Assembly: GCF_016894385.1 (NCBI RefSeq)
Contig: NZ_CP069811.1
Coordinates: 472,501 to 536,500 of the forward strand
Direction: 5' to 3'
DNA length: 64,000 bases
DNA from: Cupriavidus oxalaticus
GTDB lineage: Bacteria > Pseudomonadota > Gammaproteobacteria > Burkholderiales > Burkholderiaceae
Shown: positions 10,017 to 19,222 of the stretch, one piece after another
Layout: every line of letters begins with the position of its first letter
Numbering within the stretch: position 1 is the stretch's first letter
The notes under the pieces: generated by a model
The model's input: only the letters and a program-made list of their open reading frames with translations
The model's database searches: none
Told to the model about the DNA's origin: nothing
Made by a program: the position numbers and the translations under genes

Positions 10017-10042
10017 TGTGCAAACTGTGCAAGGAGTGCACA
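10017..10042. promoter_or_regulatory. Candidate MhpR operator in the mhpC/mhpR divergent region
   Basis: TGTGCA occurs at 10017-10022 and again at 10026-10031. The second copy forms a perfect inverted repeat with TGCACA at 10037-10042 across a 5-bp spacer. IclR regulators bind such short palindromes, often with an extra half-site. It lies between the two divergent starts (9924 and 10066), 24 bp upstream of the regulator gene. No footprint is known to me for this site. Confidence 0.5.
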
Positions 10043-10065
10043 ACATTGATTTAAAAGGATTTTTC

Positions 10066-10866
10066 ATGGCGCTACAGAGGGATGCCATTTACGCCAATGT
10101 CAGGGGACTGACGCGCGGCCTGGATGTGCTGCGCGCGCTGAACCGGATGGAAAGCGGCCGCGCAACGGCCCAGCAACTGGCGCAGGAGACGGGGCTGCAC
10201 CGCACCACGGTGCGGCGCCTGCTGGAGACGCTGGTGGCAGAGGGCTTCGTGCGGCGCAGCGAGTCCGACGACACCTTCGGCCTGACGCTGCAGGTGCGCG
10301 CGCTCAGCGAAGGCTTTACCGACGACGAGTGGATCTCCACCACCGCCGCGCCGCTGATGGGTGAACTGCTGCAGCAGGTGGTGTGGCCGTCCGACCTGAC
10401 CACGCCCGACGGCGACGCGATGATCATCCGCGAGACCACGCACCGCTTCAGCCCGCTGTCGTTCCATCGCGCCATGGTCGGGCGACGCCTCCCGATGCTG
10501 CTGACGGCGTCGGGGCGCGCCTACTTTGCCAACTGCACCGAGGCCGAACAGGAGAGCATCGTCGCGATGTTGCGCGCTGGTGCCGGCGGCGAGCACCAGG
10601 CTGCGCTCGCCAGCGATGCGCAGTTTGTGCAGAACCTGGTGAGGCGTGTGCGGCAGGACGGTTTCAGCACCAACCATGGGGATTGGAGCGAGCAGCGCAA
10701 TATCAGCGCCATCGCCGTGCCGCTGCGCGCGGGGGAACGCGTGCTCGGCAGCCTGAACGTGGTCTACCTGTCGCGCGCGCTCAAGCCAGCGGAGGCGGAG
10801 GCGAAGTTTGTGGCGCCGCTGGCCAGCATTGCCGGCAAGATCGCAGCGGGCCTGGCTGACGCCTGA
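10066..10866 (+). CDS. mhpR: IclR-family regulator of the mhp cluster
   Basis: 266 residues from ATG 10066, which follows an AAAGGA ribosome site by 7 bases. The N-terminal winged helix (about 10-75) contains ATAQQLAQETGLHRTTVRRLLETL. The C-terminal IclR effector domain (about 85-265) has the expected ETTHRFSPLSFHRAMVGRRLPML and NISAIAVPL segments. MhpR of E. coli is an IclR activator that responds to 3-hydroxyphenylpropionate; divergent placement next to mhpC supports the same job here. A palindrome in the shared promoter is the likely binding site. Its 3' end faces the convergent phosphatase gene. Confidence 0.85.
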   Translation: MALQRDAIYANVRGLTRGLDVLRALNRMESGRATAQQLAQETGLHRTTVRRLLETLVAEGFVRRSESDDTFGLTLQVRALSEGFTDDEWISTTAAPLMGELLQQVVWPSDLTTPDGDAMIIRETTHRFSPLSFHRAMVGRRLPMLLTASGRAYFANCTEAEQESIVAMLRAGAGGEHQAALASDAQFVQNLVRRVRQDGFSTNHGDWSEQRNISAIAVPLRAGERVLGSLNVVYLSRALKPAEAEAKFVAPLASIAGKIAAGLADA

Positions 10867-10922
10867 GCGGACTGGCGCAGCAGCTGAATACACCCACCGT
10901 ACACCGTACCGCGCCCATCCCG

Positions 10923-12935
10923 CTACAGCACATTCACATCCGCCGTGCCTGCCGCCACTTCAAGCACCCGCGTGCTTGCGGTCGCCGGCAGCGCCGGTGC
11001 GACGCCGCCGCTGACGGACTTCAGCGTATGGAACGTGCAGCTGAGCTTGTCCGGCGTCAGCGTCACCAGCGCGTACCCTTCCGCGTTGGTGTCGGCGTGG
11101 CGGATCCAGGAATTGAAGGCCCGCAGCGTGTTGTCGAACGCGTTGACCAGCACGCCGCCCACCTCGCTGTAAACCAGCTCGCGCAACGCGGCAAATGCCT
11201 GATCGTTGTCGACGATAGACCGGAACGAACTCAGCAGCGTATTGCTCGACAACCCCGCAGTCACAAGGTCGACCATCACCGGCGTGGGCGAGGCTGCGTC
11301 GTAGTCGTCCATGACCTGGCCGCTGAAGAACCCGTGGATGTCACCACTCAGCGCCACCACGTTGCGCACGCCATTGGCCTTCAGGAACGCCATCAGGTTC
11401 TTGCGTTCGGCGTTGTAGCCGTCCCACTGGTCGGCATTGAGGATAAAGCGGTCGAGCAGCGCGATCGCCGGGAGCTGGCTTTCGATCAGCGGCCGGATAT
11501 TGGCATCGAAAGCCGTCGCATCGATGCCGGCCTGCGACAGCACGTTGCGCAGTGCGGTGTACGCCAGGTTGGCATAGGTGCCGGCCGCCCTGGCCGCGGC
11601 CAGGTCGCTTTCCAGCGCGCTGGCGATGGCCGACTGCAGCGATGACAGTGCGCTGTTGGCCTGCACCAGCGCCCGCGCGATCAGGTCGGCGACCGCCTTG
11701 GTGATATCGACCTGCATGCGCAGCAGCGACAGCTGGTTGCCCCACAGCTTCCATGTCGTATTGGCGCCGCCGACACGGTCCTGCCACCACGCGCGCTGCG
11801 CGTCGCCGAGCATCGACACCGGCGTCAGCGCATTGCCGGCTTCGCTGATCTTCTGCGCCTCGGTGGCGGCCAGCGTCGCAGCGGGAACGAAGTACAGGCT
11901 GCCGACCGCGCGGCCGGTGGATTCCTCCGGGATGACGTGGTCGGCGCGGTACAGCCGCTCGTCGGTCATCAGCAGCGTGGCCAGGTTGCCGAAGGTGAAG
12001 GCGCGGTAGATCTGGATGTTCTGGAACGACGGGTTGCTGGTGTCGAGGCTGACGTCGGCGGGCAGGTATTCGAACCACGCCTGGCTGGCGGCGCGCCGGC
12101 GCGCGGTGCGCGGGGTCAGGTCGTCGTCCGAGTCGTAGGTCTGGCGGTCCTGCCAGCAGTTGTCGGAGAACTCATGGTCGTCCCAGATCGCGATCATCGG
12201 GAAGGCCGCGTGCAGCGCCTGCAGGCGCGTGTCGCTGCGGTAGCTGCGGTACAGGTAGCGGTAGTCGTCGAGCGTGGTGGCGTAGGCGCTGCCGTCCGGC
12301 AGCACCGTGCCGTTGGGCAACTGCAGCGCGGCGTGGCGGTCTTCTACCAGCCCGGCGCGCGAGCCGCCGGGCACGGCTTCGTAGATGTAGTCGCCCACGT
12401 GGACGATGAAGTCCAGGTCCTGCTGCACCAGTTCTTCCATGCCGGCCCAGTGGTTGGCGTTCCAGTCCTGGCAACTGACAAAGGCAAAGCGCAGCTGCGA
12501 CAGCGGCGTGCCGGCGGCCGCGGCGGTGCGTGTGCGGCCCACGGTGCTGGGGCGATTGCCGAGCAGGAAGCGGTAGTAGTAGCGCGTGCCGGCAGTGAGT
12601 CCGGTGACCTTGTTGCGAATGGTGTAGTCCCATTCCGGACGGGCCATCAGCGGCTCGTTGACCAGCAGCGACTGCGGCGGGAAGTCCTGCTGGGTCGAAA
12701 CTTGCAGGCGCACCACCACGGGCCGCTTGCCGTTGTTGCCTTCGACGCGGGTCCACACCACCACGCTGTCAGGCTTGGGGTCTCCCGAGGCGACGCCATG
12801 TACGAAATTGAAGTTTTCCGGATTGCCGGTATCGGGCTCGTCGTCGTCACCGCCGCCACCGCAGGCAGTCAGGCCGCCAGTGGCGATCGTGACGGTCATG
12901 AAACTTCCCCACTTCAGGAACTGGCGTCGATCCAT
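10923..12935 (-). CDS. PhoD-like alkaline phosphatase/phosphodiesterase, Tat-exported lipoprotein
   Basis: 670 residues. The start MDRRQFLKWGSF is a twin-arginine signal, and LTAC within the next 20 residues is a lipobox, so a folded, membrane-anchored periplasmic enzyme is expected. An N-terminal beta domain (about 40-140) precedes the metallophosphatase core: FAFVSCQDWNANHW, DFIVHVGDYIYE, AIWDDHEFSDN and, far on, VVALSGDIHGFFSG. These hold the Fe/Ca ligands of PhoD. A helical stretch of about 90 Ala-rich residues (about 400-500) is inserted inside the core. PhoD enzymes take phosphate from mono- and diesters. It stands alone; no Pho box was identified. Confidence 0.85.
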   Translation of the reverse strand: MDRRQFLKWGSFMTVTIATGGLTACGGGGDDDEPDTGNPENFNFVHGVASGDPKPDSVVVWTRVEGNNGKRPVVVRLQVSTQQDFPPQSLLVNEPLMARPEWDYTIRNKVTGLTAGTRYYYRFLLGNRPSTVGRTRTAAAAGTPLSQLRFAFVSCQDWNANHWAGMEELVQQDLDFIVHVGDYIYEAVPGGSRAGLVEDRHAALQLPNGTVLPDGSAYATTLDDYRYLYRSYRSDTRLQALHAAFPMIAIWDDHEFSDNCWQDRQTYDSDDDLTPRTARRRAASQAWFEYLPADVSLDTSNPSFQNIQIYRAFTFGNLATLLMTDERLYRADHVIPEESTGRAVGSLYFVPAATLAATEAQKISEAGNALTPVSMLGDAQRAWWQDRVGGANTTWKLWGNQLSLLRMQVDITKAVADLIARALVQANSALSSLQSAIASALESDLAAARAAGTYANLAYTALRNVLSQAGIDATAFDANIRPLIESQLPAIALLDRFILNADQWDGYNAERKNLMAFLKANGVRNVVALSGDIHGFFSGQVMDDYDAASPTPVMVDLVTAGLSSNTLLSSFRSIVDNDQAFAALRELVYSEVGGVLVNAFDNTLRAFNSWIRHADTNAEGYALVTLTPDKLSCTFHTLKSVSGGVAPALPATASTRVLEVAAGTADVNVL

Positions 12936-13301
12936 GATCGTTCTCCTTCTCTCGGGTTGCGGAACGCAGCCGCAGCCCGGACGCCGGAGAGGGCATCAGT
13001 TCTTTGTGGGGGGCGAGACTGCTTGATGCATGGATACTAGTGGCCGCCTTCTGTCTTCGCTGTCGGTGAAGCGCCGACATCGATATAGGAAAAGGATGAC
13101 TGGTGCCGCGATACATTGTGCACGGACTTGCCAGTCGTGCATGGCAACTAGATTCCCGAGGTGCGCATACGCATAGTCCTTCGCCGCCGGTTCGCGATGC
13201 AGCGGATCGCGCCGGATGCATAAGCTTGCGCGACATTGTTCGTTGGCTTGCGCATCGCCCGTGATTATGCTGGCCCTCTTTGCCATTGCCGGAGTGCAAC
13301 C
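12936..13301. other. Divergent intergenic region, phosphatase / binding protein
   Basis: 366 bp between divergent starts with no gene I can support. It contains a possible promoter for the rightward gene (listed separately). I see no strong hairpin or repeat. Control sites for the phosphatase were looked for but none stood out. Confidence 0.5.
13243..13271 (+). promoter_or_regulatory. Possible sigma-70 promoter
   Basis: TTGGCT at 13243-13248 and TATGCT at 13266-13271 are separated by 17 bp, about 30 bp before the ATG at 13302. The match is moderate, so this is a candidate only. Confidence 0.35.
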
Positions 13302-14285
13302 ATGAATTCCCGATACAACGCCCGCCGCCGCCAGTTGCTCGCGGCCACAGCCGCCGCGGGCGTTGCCGCGGCGGCCGGCGCGTGGACCGGCTCAGTCCGT
13401 GCGCAGCACCAGCCGGCGCCGCTGCGCATCGGCTACCAGAAGTCCTCCACGCTGATGATCCTGCTGAAGTCGCGGCAGACGCTGGAGAAAGCGCTGGCAC
13501 CGAAGGGCGTGGCGGTGCAGTGGTACGAATTCACCTCCGGCCTGCCGCTGCTGGAGGCGCTCAACATCGGCAACCTCGACCTCAGCGCCGACGTGGCCGA
13601 TGCGGTGCCGCCGTTCGCGCTGGCCGCGGGCGCGGACCTGACCTATTACGCCAGCGAGACGCCCTCGCCGCAGGCGCAGGCCATTGTCGTGCGCGGCGAT
13701 TCACCGCTCCGCGAAGTGGCGCAGCTCAAAGGCCAGCGCGTCGCGTTTGCCAAGGGCGCCGGCGCGCACTACCTGGTGCTTGAAGCGCTGGCGCGCGCGG
13801 GCCTGTCGATCCGCGATATCGATCCGGTGTACCTGAGCCCGGCCGACGCGCGCGCGGCCTTCGAGCGCGGCAGCGTGGCGGCATGGGCGATCTGGGATCC
13901 GTTCCTGTCCGCGGTGCAGCGCCAGGCCAATGCGCGCGTGCTGCGCGATGGCGACGGGCTGGCCAGTTACCGCCGCTTCTACCTGGCCGCCACGCCGTAT
14001 GCGCGTGCGCACGCCGAAGTGCTCGACGTGGTCTTCGATGCGCTGCGTGACGCCGGCGAGTGGGTCAAGCGCAATCCGGCCGAGGCCGCGCGCTGGCATG
14101 CGCCGCTGATCGGGCTGGATGCGGCCACGGTCGAGGCCGCCAACGCGCGCCGCAGCTACGCGGTGCGCACCGTCGACGGCGCGGCGCTGGCCGAACAGCA
14201 GCGCATTGCGGATGCCTTCACCGCGCAGCAGATCCTGCCGCGCAAGGTCGCGATCTCCGGTTCGCCGGTCTGGCGCAAGGCTTAG
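13302..14285 (+). CDS. Orphan ABC-type sulfonate/taurine-like binding protein (SsuA family)
   Basis: 327 residues from ATG 13302. The signal peptide has RRRQLLAATAAAGVAAAAGA, Tat-like, with cleavage near VRAQ. The mature part starts PLRIGYQKSSTLMILLKSRQTLEKAL and continues VQWYEFTSGLPLLEALNIGNLDLS, the pattern of aliphatic sulfonate binding proteins (SsuA), which feed an ABC importer. No ATPase, permease or monooxygenase gene (ssuB, C or D) adjoins; the next genes are TTT components. It may serve a transporter encoded elsewhere. The ligand could be a sulfonate, a sulfate ester or another anion. Confidence 0.82.
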   Translation: MNSRYNARRRQLLAATAAAGVAAAAGAWTGSVRAQHQPAPLRIGYQKSSTLMILLKSRQTLEKALAPKGVAVQWYEFTSGLPLLEALNIGNLDLSADVADAVPPFALAAGADLTYYASETPSPQAQAIVVRGDSPLREVAQLKGQRVAFAKGAGAHYLVLEALARAGLSIRDIDPVYLSPADARAAFERGSVAAWAIWDPFLSAVQRQANARVLRDGDGLASYRRFYLAATPYARAHAEVLDVVFDALRDAGEWVKRNPAEAARWHAPLIGLDAATVEAANARRSYAVRTVDGAALAEQQRIADAFTAQQILPRKVAISGSPVWRKA

Positions 14286-14340
14286 ACGCTTCGGGCTGCG
14301 CTGCGCAGCCGCAGCCCCGTGCTGGCCTCCCCTCACACCG

Positions 14341-14368
14341 CAGGCACCCGCGCTCACGCGGGTGCCTG
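14341..14368 (+). terminator. Strong hairpin after the sulfonate binding-protein gene
   Basis: Perfect 12-bp arms CAGGCACCCGCG and CGCGGGTGCCTG with a 4-nt loop, 56 bp past the stop codon. No T-run follows, so it is either a weak or factor-aided terminator, or a 3'-end stabiliser. Confidence 0.55.
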
Positions 14369-14383
14369 CGCGGCCTTCCCCCG

Positions 14384-14419
14384 CCTCCTTTCCCACCTCC
14401 TTTCCCACCTCCTTTCCCA
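14384..14419. repeat. Three tandem 12-bp repeats
   Basis: CCTCCTTTCCCA is repeated exactly three times in the 375-bp gap before tctB. The rest of the gap (14286-14660) holds the hairpin above and a second imperfect hairpin near 14602-14633; I see no gene in it. Confidence 0.75.
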
Positions 14420-14660
14420 CATCTTTCTCGCCGCGGCAGCGTGCCTCACGGTTGCGGCCCGCATGCGTCTTCATGTCTTCATTGTCTCGGCGCAGTGGTG
14501 ATCGCTGACGTGTCGTAAGCGGCTGCCGTGCTGCCCGATTCCTAAGTAATAACCCTTGGAGGCCTGAAAATATATCACGACATGATGTATTGTTCGGGCT
14601 CCAGAAGCCGGCGCCACCCCGTTGGCGCCTTCTGTCGCCCCCCAGCTTCAAGGATCCTGC

Positions 14661-15122
14661 ATGCGCATACGCAAACAAACCGACTTCTTGTCCGGCCTGA
14701 TGTTCATCGTCGTCGGCCTGAGTTTTTCCTTCGTCGCCCGTGGCTATTCCATGGGCACAGCGGCCCGGATGGGCCCCGGATATTTCCCGTTCTGGCTCGG
14801 CATCGTGCTGGCGCTGCTCGGCGCGGTGGTGGCGCTCGGCGCCATGTCGAAGGAAGGCGAGGCCGACCATATGGCCCGCTGGGACATCAAGACGCTGCTG
14901 TGGATCCTCGGCTCGGTGGTGCTGTTCGGCCTGGTGCTCAAGCCGCTGGGCATGGTGCTGTCGGTGCTGGCGCTGGTGCTGGTGTCGTCGATGGCCAGCC
15001 ATGAATTCACCTGGAAGGGCGCCATCCTGAACGCGGTGGTGCTGGTGGCGATCAGCACGGTTGCCTTTGTCTACGGCATCAACCTGCAGATGCCGGTGTG
15101 GCCGGCGATCTTCACCAACTAG
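14661..15122 (+). CDS. tctB: TTT small membrane subunit TctB
   Basis: 153 residues from ATG 14661. It has four hydrophobic segments (about 8-28, 38-60, 78-118 as a split pair, 125-150) and the MGPGYFPFWLG motif near residue 40 that marks TctB. It partners with TctA in the inner membrane to import carboxylates, using a Bug/TctC protein for recognition. It lies 10 bp before tctA, so the two are co-transcribed. No tctC adjoins, which is unusual because tctC normally leads the operon. Confidence 0.9.
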   Translation: MRIRKQTDFLSGLMFIVVGLSFSFVARGYSMGTAARMGPGYFPFWLGIVLALLGAVVALGAMSKEGEADHMARWDIKTLLWILGSVVLFGLVLKPLGMVLSVLALVLVSSMASHEFTWKGAILNAVVLVAISTVAFVYGINLQMPVWPAIFTN

Positions 15123-15132
15123 GAGACATCCG

Positions 15133-16635
15133 ATGGAACTGCTCAGTCATCTCGCACTCGGGTTCTCCACCGCGCTGTCGCTGCAGAACCTGGCCTATGC
15201 CTTCCTCGGCTGCGTGCTCGGCACGCTGATCGGCGTGCTGCCGGGGCTGGGGCCGCTGGCCACCATCGCCATGCTGCTGCCGATCACCTATACGCTGCCG
15301 CCGGTGGCCGCGCTGATCATGCTGGCCGGCATCTACTACGGCGCGCAGTACGGCGGCTCGACCACCGCCATCCTGGTCAACCTGCCGGGCGAGTCGTCGG
15401 CGGTCGTGACCACGCTCGACGGCTACCAGATGGCGCGGCGCGGCCGGGCCGGCGTGGCGCTGGCCACGGCGGGGATCGGTTCGTTCTTCGCCGGCAGCGT
15501 GGCCACGCTGATCCTGGCCGCGTTCGCCACGCCGCTGTCGGAGCTGGCCTTCAAGTTCGGTCCTGCCGAGTACTTCTCGCTGATGGTGCTCGGGCTGATC
15601 GGGGCGGTGGTGCTGGCCTCGGGCTCGCTGGTCAAGGCGGTGGCGATGATCGTGCTGGGCCTGCTGCTCGGGCTGGTCGGCACCGACGTGAACTCGGGCG
15701 CCGCGCGCTTTTCCTTCGACGTGCCGGAACTGACCGATGGCATCAGCATCACCGCGCTCGCGATGGGCCTGTTCGGGTTTGCCGAGATCATCGTCAACCT
15801 GGAGCAGAAGGAGCACCGCGAGACCTTTACCGACCGTGTCACCGGCCTGTTCCCGAACAAGGAAGACTTCAAACGCATGATCCCGGCCGTGCTGCGCGGC
15901 ACCGTGCTGGGCTCGTCGCTGGGCATCCTGCCGGGCGGCGGCGCCTCGCTGGCCTCCTTCGCCGCGTATTCGCTGGAGAAGAAGGCGTCGAAGTATCCGC
16001 AGGAATTCGGCAAGGGCGCGATCGAAGGCGTCGCGGGGCCCGAGTCGGCCAACAATGCCGCGGCGCAGACCTCGTTCATTCCGCTGCTGACGCTGGGCAT
16101 CCCGCCCAATGCGGTGATGGCGCTGATGGTGGGCGCGATGACCATCCACAACATCCAGCCCGGCCCGCAGGTGATGACCAGCAACCCGGCGCTGTTCTGG
16201 GGCCTGATCGCCTCGATGTGGATCGGCAACCTGATGCTGGTGGTGCTGAACCTGCCGCTGATCGGCATCTGGGTCAAGCTGCTGACCGTGCCGTACCGCT
16301 TCCTGTACCCGGCGATCCTGACGTTCTGCTGCATCGGCGTCTATTCGGTCAACAACACGGTCTTCGATGTCTTCGCCGCGGCCGCGTGCGGCCTGATCGG
16401 CTACATCTTCCACAAACTGCGCTGCGAGCCCGCGCCGCTGCTGCTGGGCTTCGTGCTGGGGCCGATGATGGAGGAGAACTTCCGCCGCACCTTGCTGCTG
16501 TCGCGCGGGGACTTTTCGGTGTTCACCACGCGCCCGCTGTCGCTGGGCCTGCTGATCGCTGCCGCGGCGCTGGTGGCCGTGGTGGCGCTGCCGTCGATCA
16601 AGGCGAAGCGGGAGGAGGCTTTCCAGGAGGAATAG
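15133..16635 (+). CDS. tctA: TTT large membrane subunit TctA
   Basis: 500 residues with about 11-12 membrane segments. Family motifs are clear: GVLPGLGPLATIAMLLPITYTLPP near the N-terminus, YYGAQYGGSTTAILVNLPGESSAVVTTLDGYQMA, and the mirrored GSSLGILPGGGASLASFAAYSLEKK with IPPNAVMALMVGAM in the second half. TctA is the transport channel of tripartite tricarboxylate transporters, driven by ion gradients. The ligand is set by the binding protein, which is not encoded next door. A strong terminator ends the unit. Confidence 0.95.
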   Translation: MELLSHLALGFSTALSLQNLAYAFLGCVLGTLIGVLPGLGPLATIAMLLPITYTLPPVAALIMLAGIYYGAQYGGSTTAILVNLPGESSAVVTTLDGYQMARRGRAGVALATAGIGSFFAGSVATLILAAFATPLSELAFKFGPAEYFSLMVLGLIGAVVLASGSLVKAVAMIVLGLLLGLVGTDVNSGAARFSFDVPELTDGISITALAMGLFGFAEIIVNLEQKEHRETFTDRVTGLFPNKEDFKRMIPAVLRGTVLGSSLGILPGGGASLASFAAYSLEKKASKYPQEFGKGAIEGVAGPESANNAAAQTSFIPLLTLGIPPNAVMALMVGAMTIHNIQPGPQVMTSNPALFWGLIASMWIGNLMLVVLNLPLIGIWVKLLTVPYRFLYPAILTFCCIGVYSVNNTVFDVFAAAACGLIGYIFHKLRCEPAPLLLGFVLGPMMEENFRRTLLLSRGDFSVFTTRPLSLGLLIAAAALVAVVALPSIKAKREEAFQEE

Positions 16636-16660
16636 GGCAGCGGTCAGGCCCTTCCTCACG

Positions 16661-16699
16661 CCGGCACGCAGGCATCGCCGCCTGCGTGCCGGTTTTTTT
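16661..16699 (+). terminator. Rho-independent terminator after tctA
   Basis: 13-bp perfect stem (CCGGCACGCAGGC at 16661-16673 and its complement at 16680-16692), 6-nt loop, then seven T. It closes the tctBA transcript and isolates the catalase gene. Confidence 0.9.
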
Positions 16700-16800
16700 C
16701 GTCGGCAGAATTTTCACCAGCCAGAAGGCTGGCACGGAGCAGCGGCAGGCGCGGCAATTGCTGACAGTTGGATGATCTTGTTATCGGCATAAAGCCCTCA

Positions 16801-16837
16801 ATAGATATCAACTATCTATCCGATAGCGAGCACCGAT
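16801..16837 (+). promoter_or_regulatory. Near-consensus OxyR binding site upstream of the catalase
   Basis: Four tetrads at exact OxyR spacing: ATAG at 16801, CTAT at 16812, ATAG at 16823 and CGAT at 16834, each separated by 7 bp. The consensus is ATAG-N7-CTAT-N7-ATAG-N7-CTAT; only one tetrad base differs. The inner T and A of the first half-site also fit. It ends 53 bp before the catalase ATG, so direct peroxide control is very likely. Confidence 0.85.
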
Positions 16838-16890
16838 CGCGAAGGTTCCCATTCCTCCCGTCCTCCAACTACCAGCGCAAGGAGACCGAT

Positions 16891-19014
16891 ATGGCCGACA
16901 AACCAGCAAAGCCCAGGGCAAACAACGCCGCAGGCCAGACGACAGCAGGCACGCCGGCGGGTTATGGCGACGCCCGGCGCGGCACCGGCGGTGAACTGCA
17001 CCAGACCGCCGGCGGCAGCCATCCGCCGCTGACCACCGCACAAGGCATTCCTGTTCCGGACAACCAGAACTCGCTCAGGGCCAATCCGCGTGGGCCGACC
17101 TTGCTCGAAGATTTCATCCTGCGGGAAAAAATTACACACTTCGACCATGAGCGCATCCCGGAACGGATCGTCCACGCACGCGGTTCGGCCGCGCATGGCT
17201 ACTTCGAGCTGACCGGGTCGCTTGCGCCTTACACCACTGCCAGGATGCTCACCGAAGTCGGGGAGAAGACGCCGGTCTTTACCCGCTTCTCCACGGTGGC
17301 CGGCGGCGCCGGTTCGGTCGACACACCGCGTGACGTGCGCGGCTTCGCGGTCAAGTTCTATACCAAGGAGGGCAACTGGGACCTGGTCGGCAACAACATC
17401 CCGGTGTTCTTCATCCAGGATGCGATGAAGTTTCCCGACGTGGTCCACTCGGTCAAGATGGAACCGGACCGGGGCTTCCCGCAATCGGCCAGCGCGCACG
17501 ACACCTTCTGGGATTTCATCTCGCTCACGCCCGAGTCGATGCACATGGTGATGTGGATCATGTCGGACCGCACCATCCCGCGCTCGCTGCGCATGATCGA
17601 AGGCTTTGGCGTGCACAGCTTCAGGCTGCTCGATGCGCAGGGCAACTCCACCTTCGTCAAGTTCCACTGGCGGCCCAAGCTGGGGCTGCAGTCGACGGTG
17701 TGGGACGAGGCGGTCAAGATCGCCGGCGCCGATCCCGACTTCCATCGCCGCGACCTGTTCAACGCGATCCAGGCGGGCAACTTCCCCGAGTGGGAACTCG
17801 GCGTGCAGCTGTTTACCGAGGACGACGCGGCGAAATTCCCGTTCGATCACCTCGACCCCACCAAGATCATCCCGGAAGAGACGGTGCCGCTGAAGATCAT
17901 CGGCCGCATGGTGCTCGACCGCTGGCCCGACAATTTCTTTGCCGAGACCGAGCAGGTGGCGTTCTGCCCGGCCAATATCGTGCCGGGCGTGGACTTTTCC
18001 AACGACCCGCTGCTGCAGGGGCGGCTGTTCTCCTACCTCGATACGCAGTTGCTGCGGCTGGGCTCGCCGAACTTCCACCAGATCCCGGTCAACGCGCCCA
18101 AGTGCCCGTTCGCCCACCACCAGCGCGACGGCAAGATGCAGATGGAGGTGCCGCGCGGACGCGTGGCCTATGATCCCAGCTCGCTCGACGACGCATCCCC
18201 GCGCGAGGCGCCGGACCTGGGCTTCCCCAGCGCGCGCGTGCCCGAGCAGGGCGACAAGGGCCGCATCCGCGCCGAGAGCTTCGCCGACCACTACAGCCAG
18301 GCGCGCCTGTTCTTCCGCAGCCAGGCCCGCGCGGAGCAGGCGCATATCGCCTCGGCACTGGTGTTCGAGTTGTCCAAGGTCGAGCATGTGCACGTGCGCG
18401 AGCGCATGGTGGGGCACCTGCGCAATGTCGACGAAGAACTGGGCCGGCGCGTCGCCGATGGCCTGGCGCTGGACCAGTTGCCCGATCCGCTGCCGTCCGC
18501 CATGCCGGTGCAGGACCTGCCGCCGTCGCCGGCGCTGCAGATCATCGGCCGCATGAAAGACACGCTGCAGGGGCGCGAAGTCGGCATCCTGGTTGCCGAT
18601 GGCTCCGATGGCGCCACCGTCGAGGCCATCCGGCAGGCAGTCATCGCCGCCGGCGCCACGGTCAAGATCGTCGCGCCCAAGGTCGGCGGCGCCGTGCTGG
18701 CCGATGGCTCAAAGCTGGCTGCGGACGGCCAGCTTGCCGGCACCCCGTCGGTGATGTTCGACGCGGTGGCGGTGGTGCTGTCCGCCGACGGCGCGGCGCA
18801 GCTGGCGCAGGAAAGCGCCGCGCTGGACTTTGTCTGCTTTGCCTATGCGCACCTGAAGGCCATTGCCGCCGATGACGGCGGCAACGCACTGCTGGCGCGG
18901 GCCAGCCTCAAGCCCGACCACGGGGTGGTGCCGGCCAGCGATACCGCGCGCTTTATCGCGGCGGCCAAGACGCGGCAGTGGGACCGCGAGCCGCAGGTGC
19001 GGATGCTGGCGTAG
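16891..19014 (+). CDS. katE: Large-subunit catalase (HPII type)
   Basis: 707 residues from ATG 16891, preceded by AAGGAG. It breaks H2O2 into water and oxygen. The core has catalytic His95 in [13 protein letters not shown], the Asn region [16 protein letters not shown], and heme-ligand Tyr382 in RLFSYLDTQ. From about residue 550 a C-terminal flavodoxin/DJ-1-like domain follows ([22 protein letters not shown]), diagnostic of large-subunit clade 2 catalases; small-subunit ones end near 500. The N-terminal 60 residues are polar and disordered-looking. Large-subunit katE is usually RpoS-dependent in E. coli; here an OxyR-type site lies just upstream. Confidence 0.95.
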   Translation: MADKPAKPRANNAAGQTTAGTPAGYGDARRGTGGELHQTAGGSHPPLTTAQGIPVPDNQNSLRANPRGPTLLEDFILREKITHFDHERIPERIVHARGSAAHGYFELTGSLAPYTTARMLTEVGEKTPVFTRFSTVAGGAGSVDTPRDVRGFAVKFYTKEGNWDLVGNNIPVFFIQDAMKFPDVVHSVKMEPDRGFPQSASAHDTFWDFISLTPESMHMVMWIMSDRTIPRSLRMIEGFGVHSFRLLDAQGNSTFVKFHWRPKLGLQSTVWDEAVKIAGADPDFHRRDLFNAIQAGNFPEWELGVQLFTEDDAAKFPFDHLDPTKIIPEETVPLKIIGRMVLDRWPDNFFAETEQVAFCPANIVPGVDFSNDPLLQGRLFSYLDTQLLRLGSPNFHQIPVNAPKCPFAHHQRDGKMQMEVPRGRVAYDPSSLDDASPREAPDLGFPSARVPEQGDKGRIRAESFADHYSQARLFFRSQARAEQAHIASALVFELSKVEHVHVRERMVGHLRNVDEELGRRVADGLALDQLPDPLPSAMPVQDLPPSPALQIIGRMKDTLQGREVGILVADGSDGATVEAIRQAVIAAGATVKIVAPKVGGAVLADGSKLAADGQLAGTPSVMFDAVAVVLSADGAAQLAQESAALDFVCFAYAHLKAIAADDGGNALLARASLKPDHGVVPASDTARFIAAAKTRQWDREPQVRMLA

Positions 19015-19138
19015 CCAGGCGGGACTGCCATACAGCGCCGGCGCCTCTCGCGCTGGCGTTGTCCCCGCGCCGGGGGGCACACGCATTTGTGAAATCGGAC
19101 GCATACGGACAGGACAGGGGCTACTTTGTCTGCCTATC

Positions 19139-19156
19139 TCCCTACTCTCGTAGGGA
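19139..19156. repeat. Small perfect hairpin upstream of the chemoreceptor
   Basis: TCCCTAC, TCTC loop, GTAGGGA. It lies 67 bp before the chemoreceptor start in a 208-bp gap and could be a 5'-leader fold or the end of the catalase transcript. Confidence 0.4.
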
Positions 19157-19222
19157 TCAGTTCGCCGCCCCGGGGGCCGTTAGGCACCGCAACGTCTGAC
19201 CGGACGGGCAAGGGGAGCGATC

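Noticed and set aside
9924..10041. Upstream ATG for mhpC at 10041
   Set aside because: It lies inside the palindrome of the divergent regulatory region and adds residues not found in the family.
16816..18417. 533-codon minus-strand open frame
   Set aside because: Antisense to the catalase gene; composition is typical of shadow frames and no family motif is seen.
19015..19222. Sigma-28 promoter for the chemoreceptor
   Set aside because: No TAAA-N15-GCCGATAA-like pair was found in the gap.
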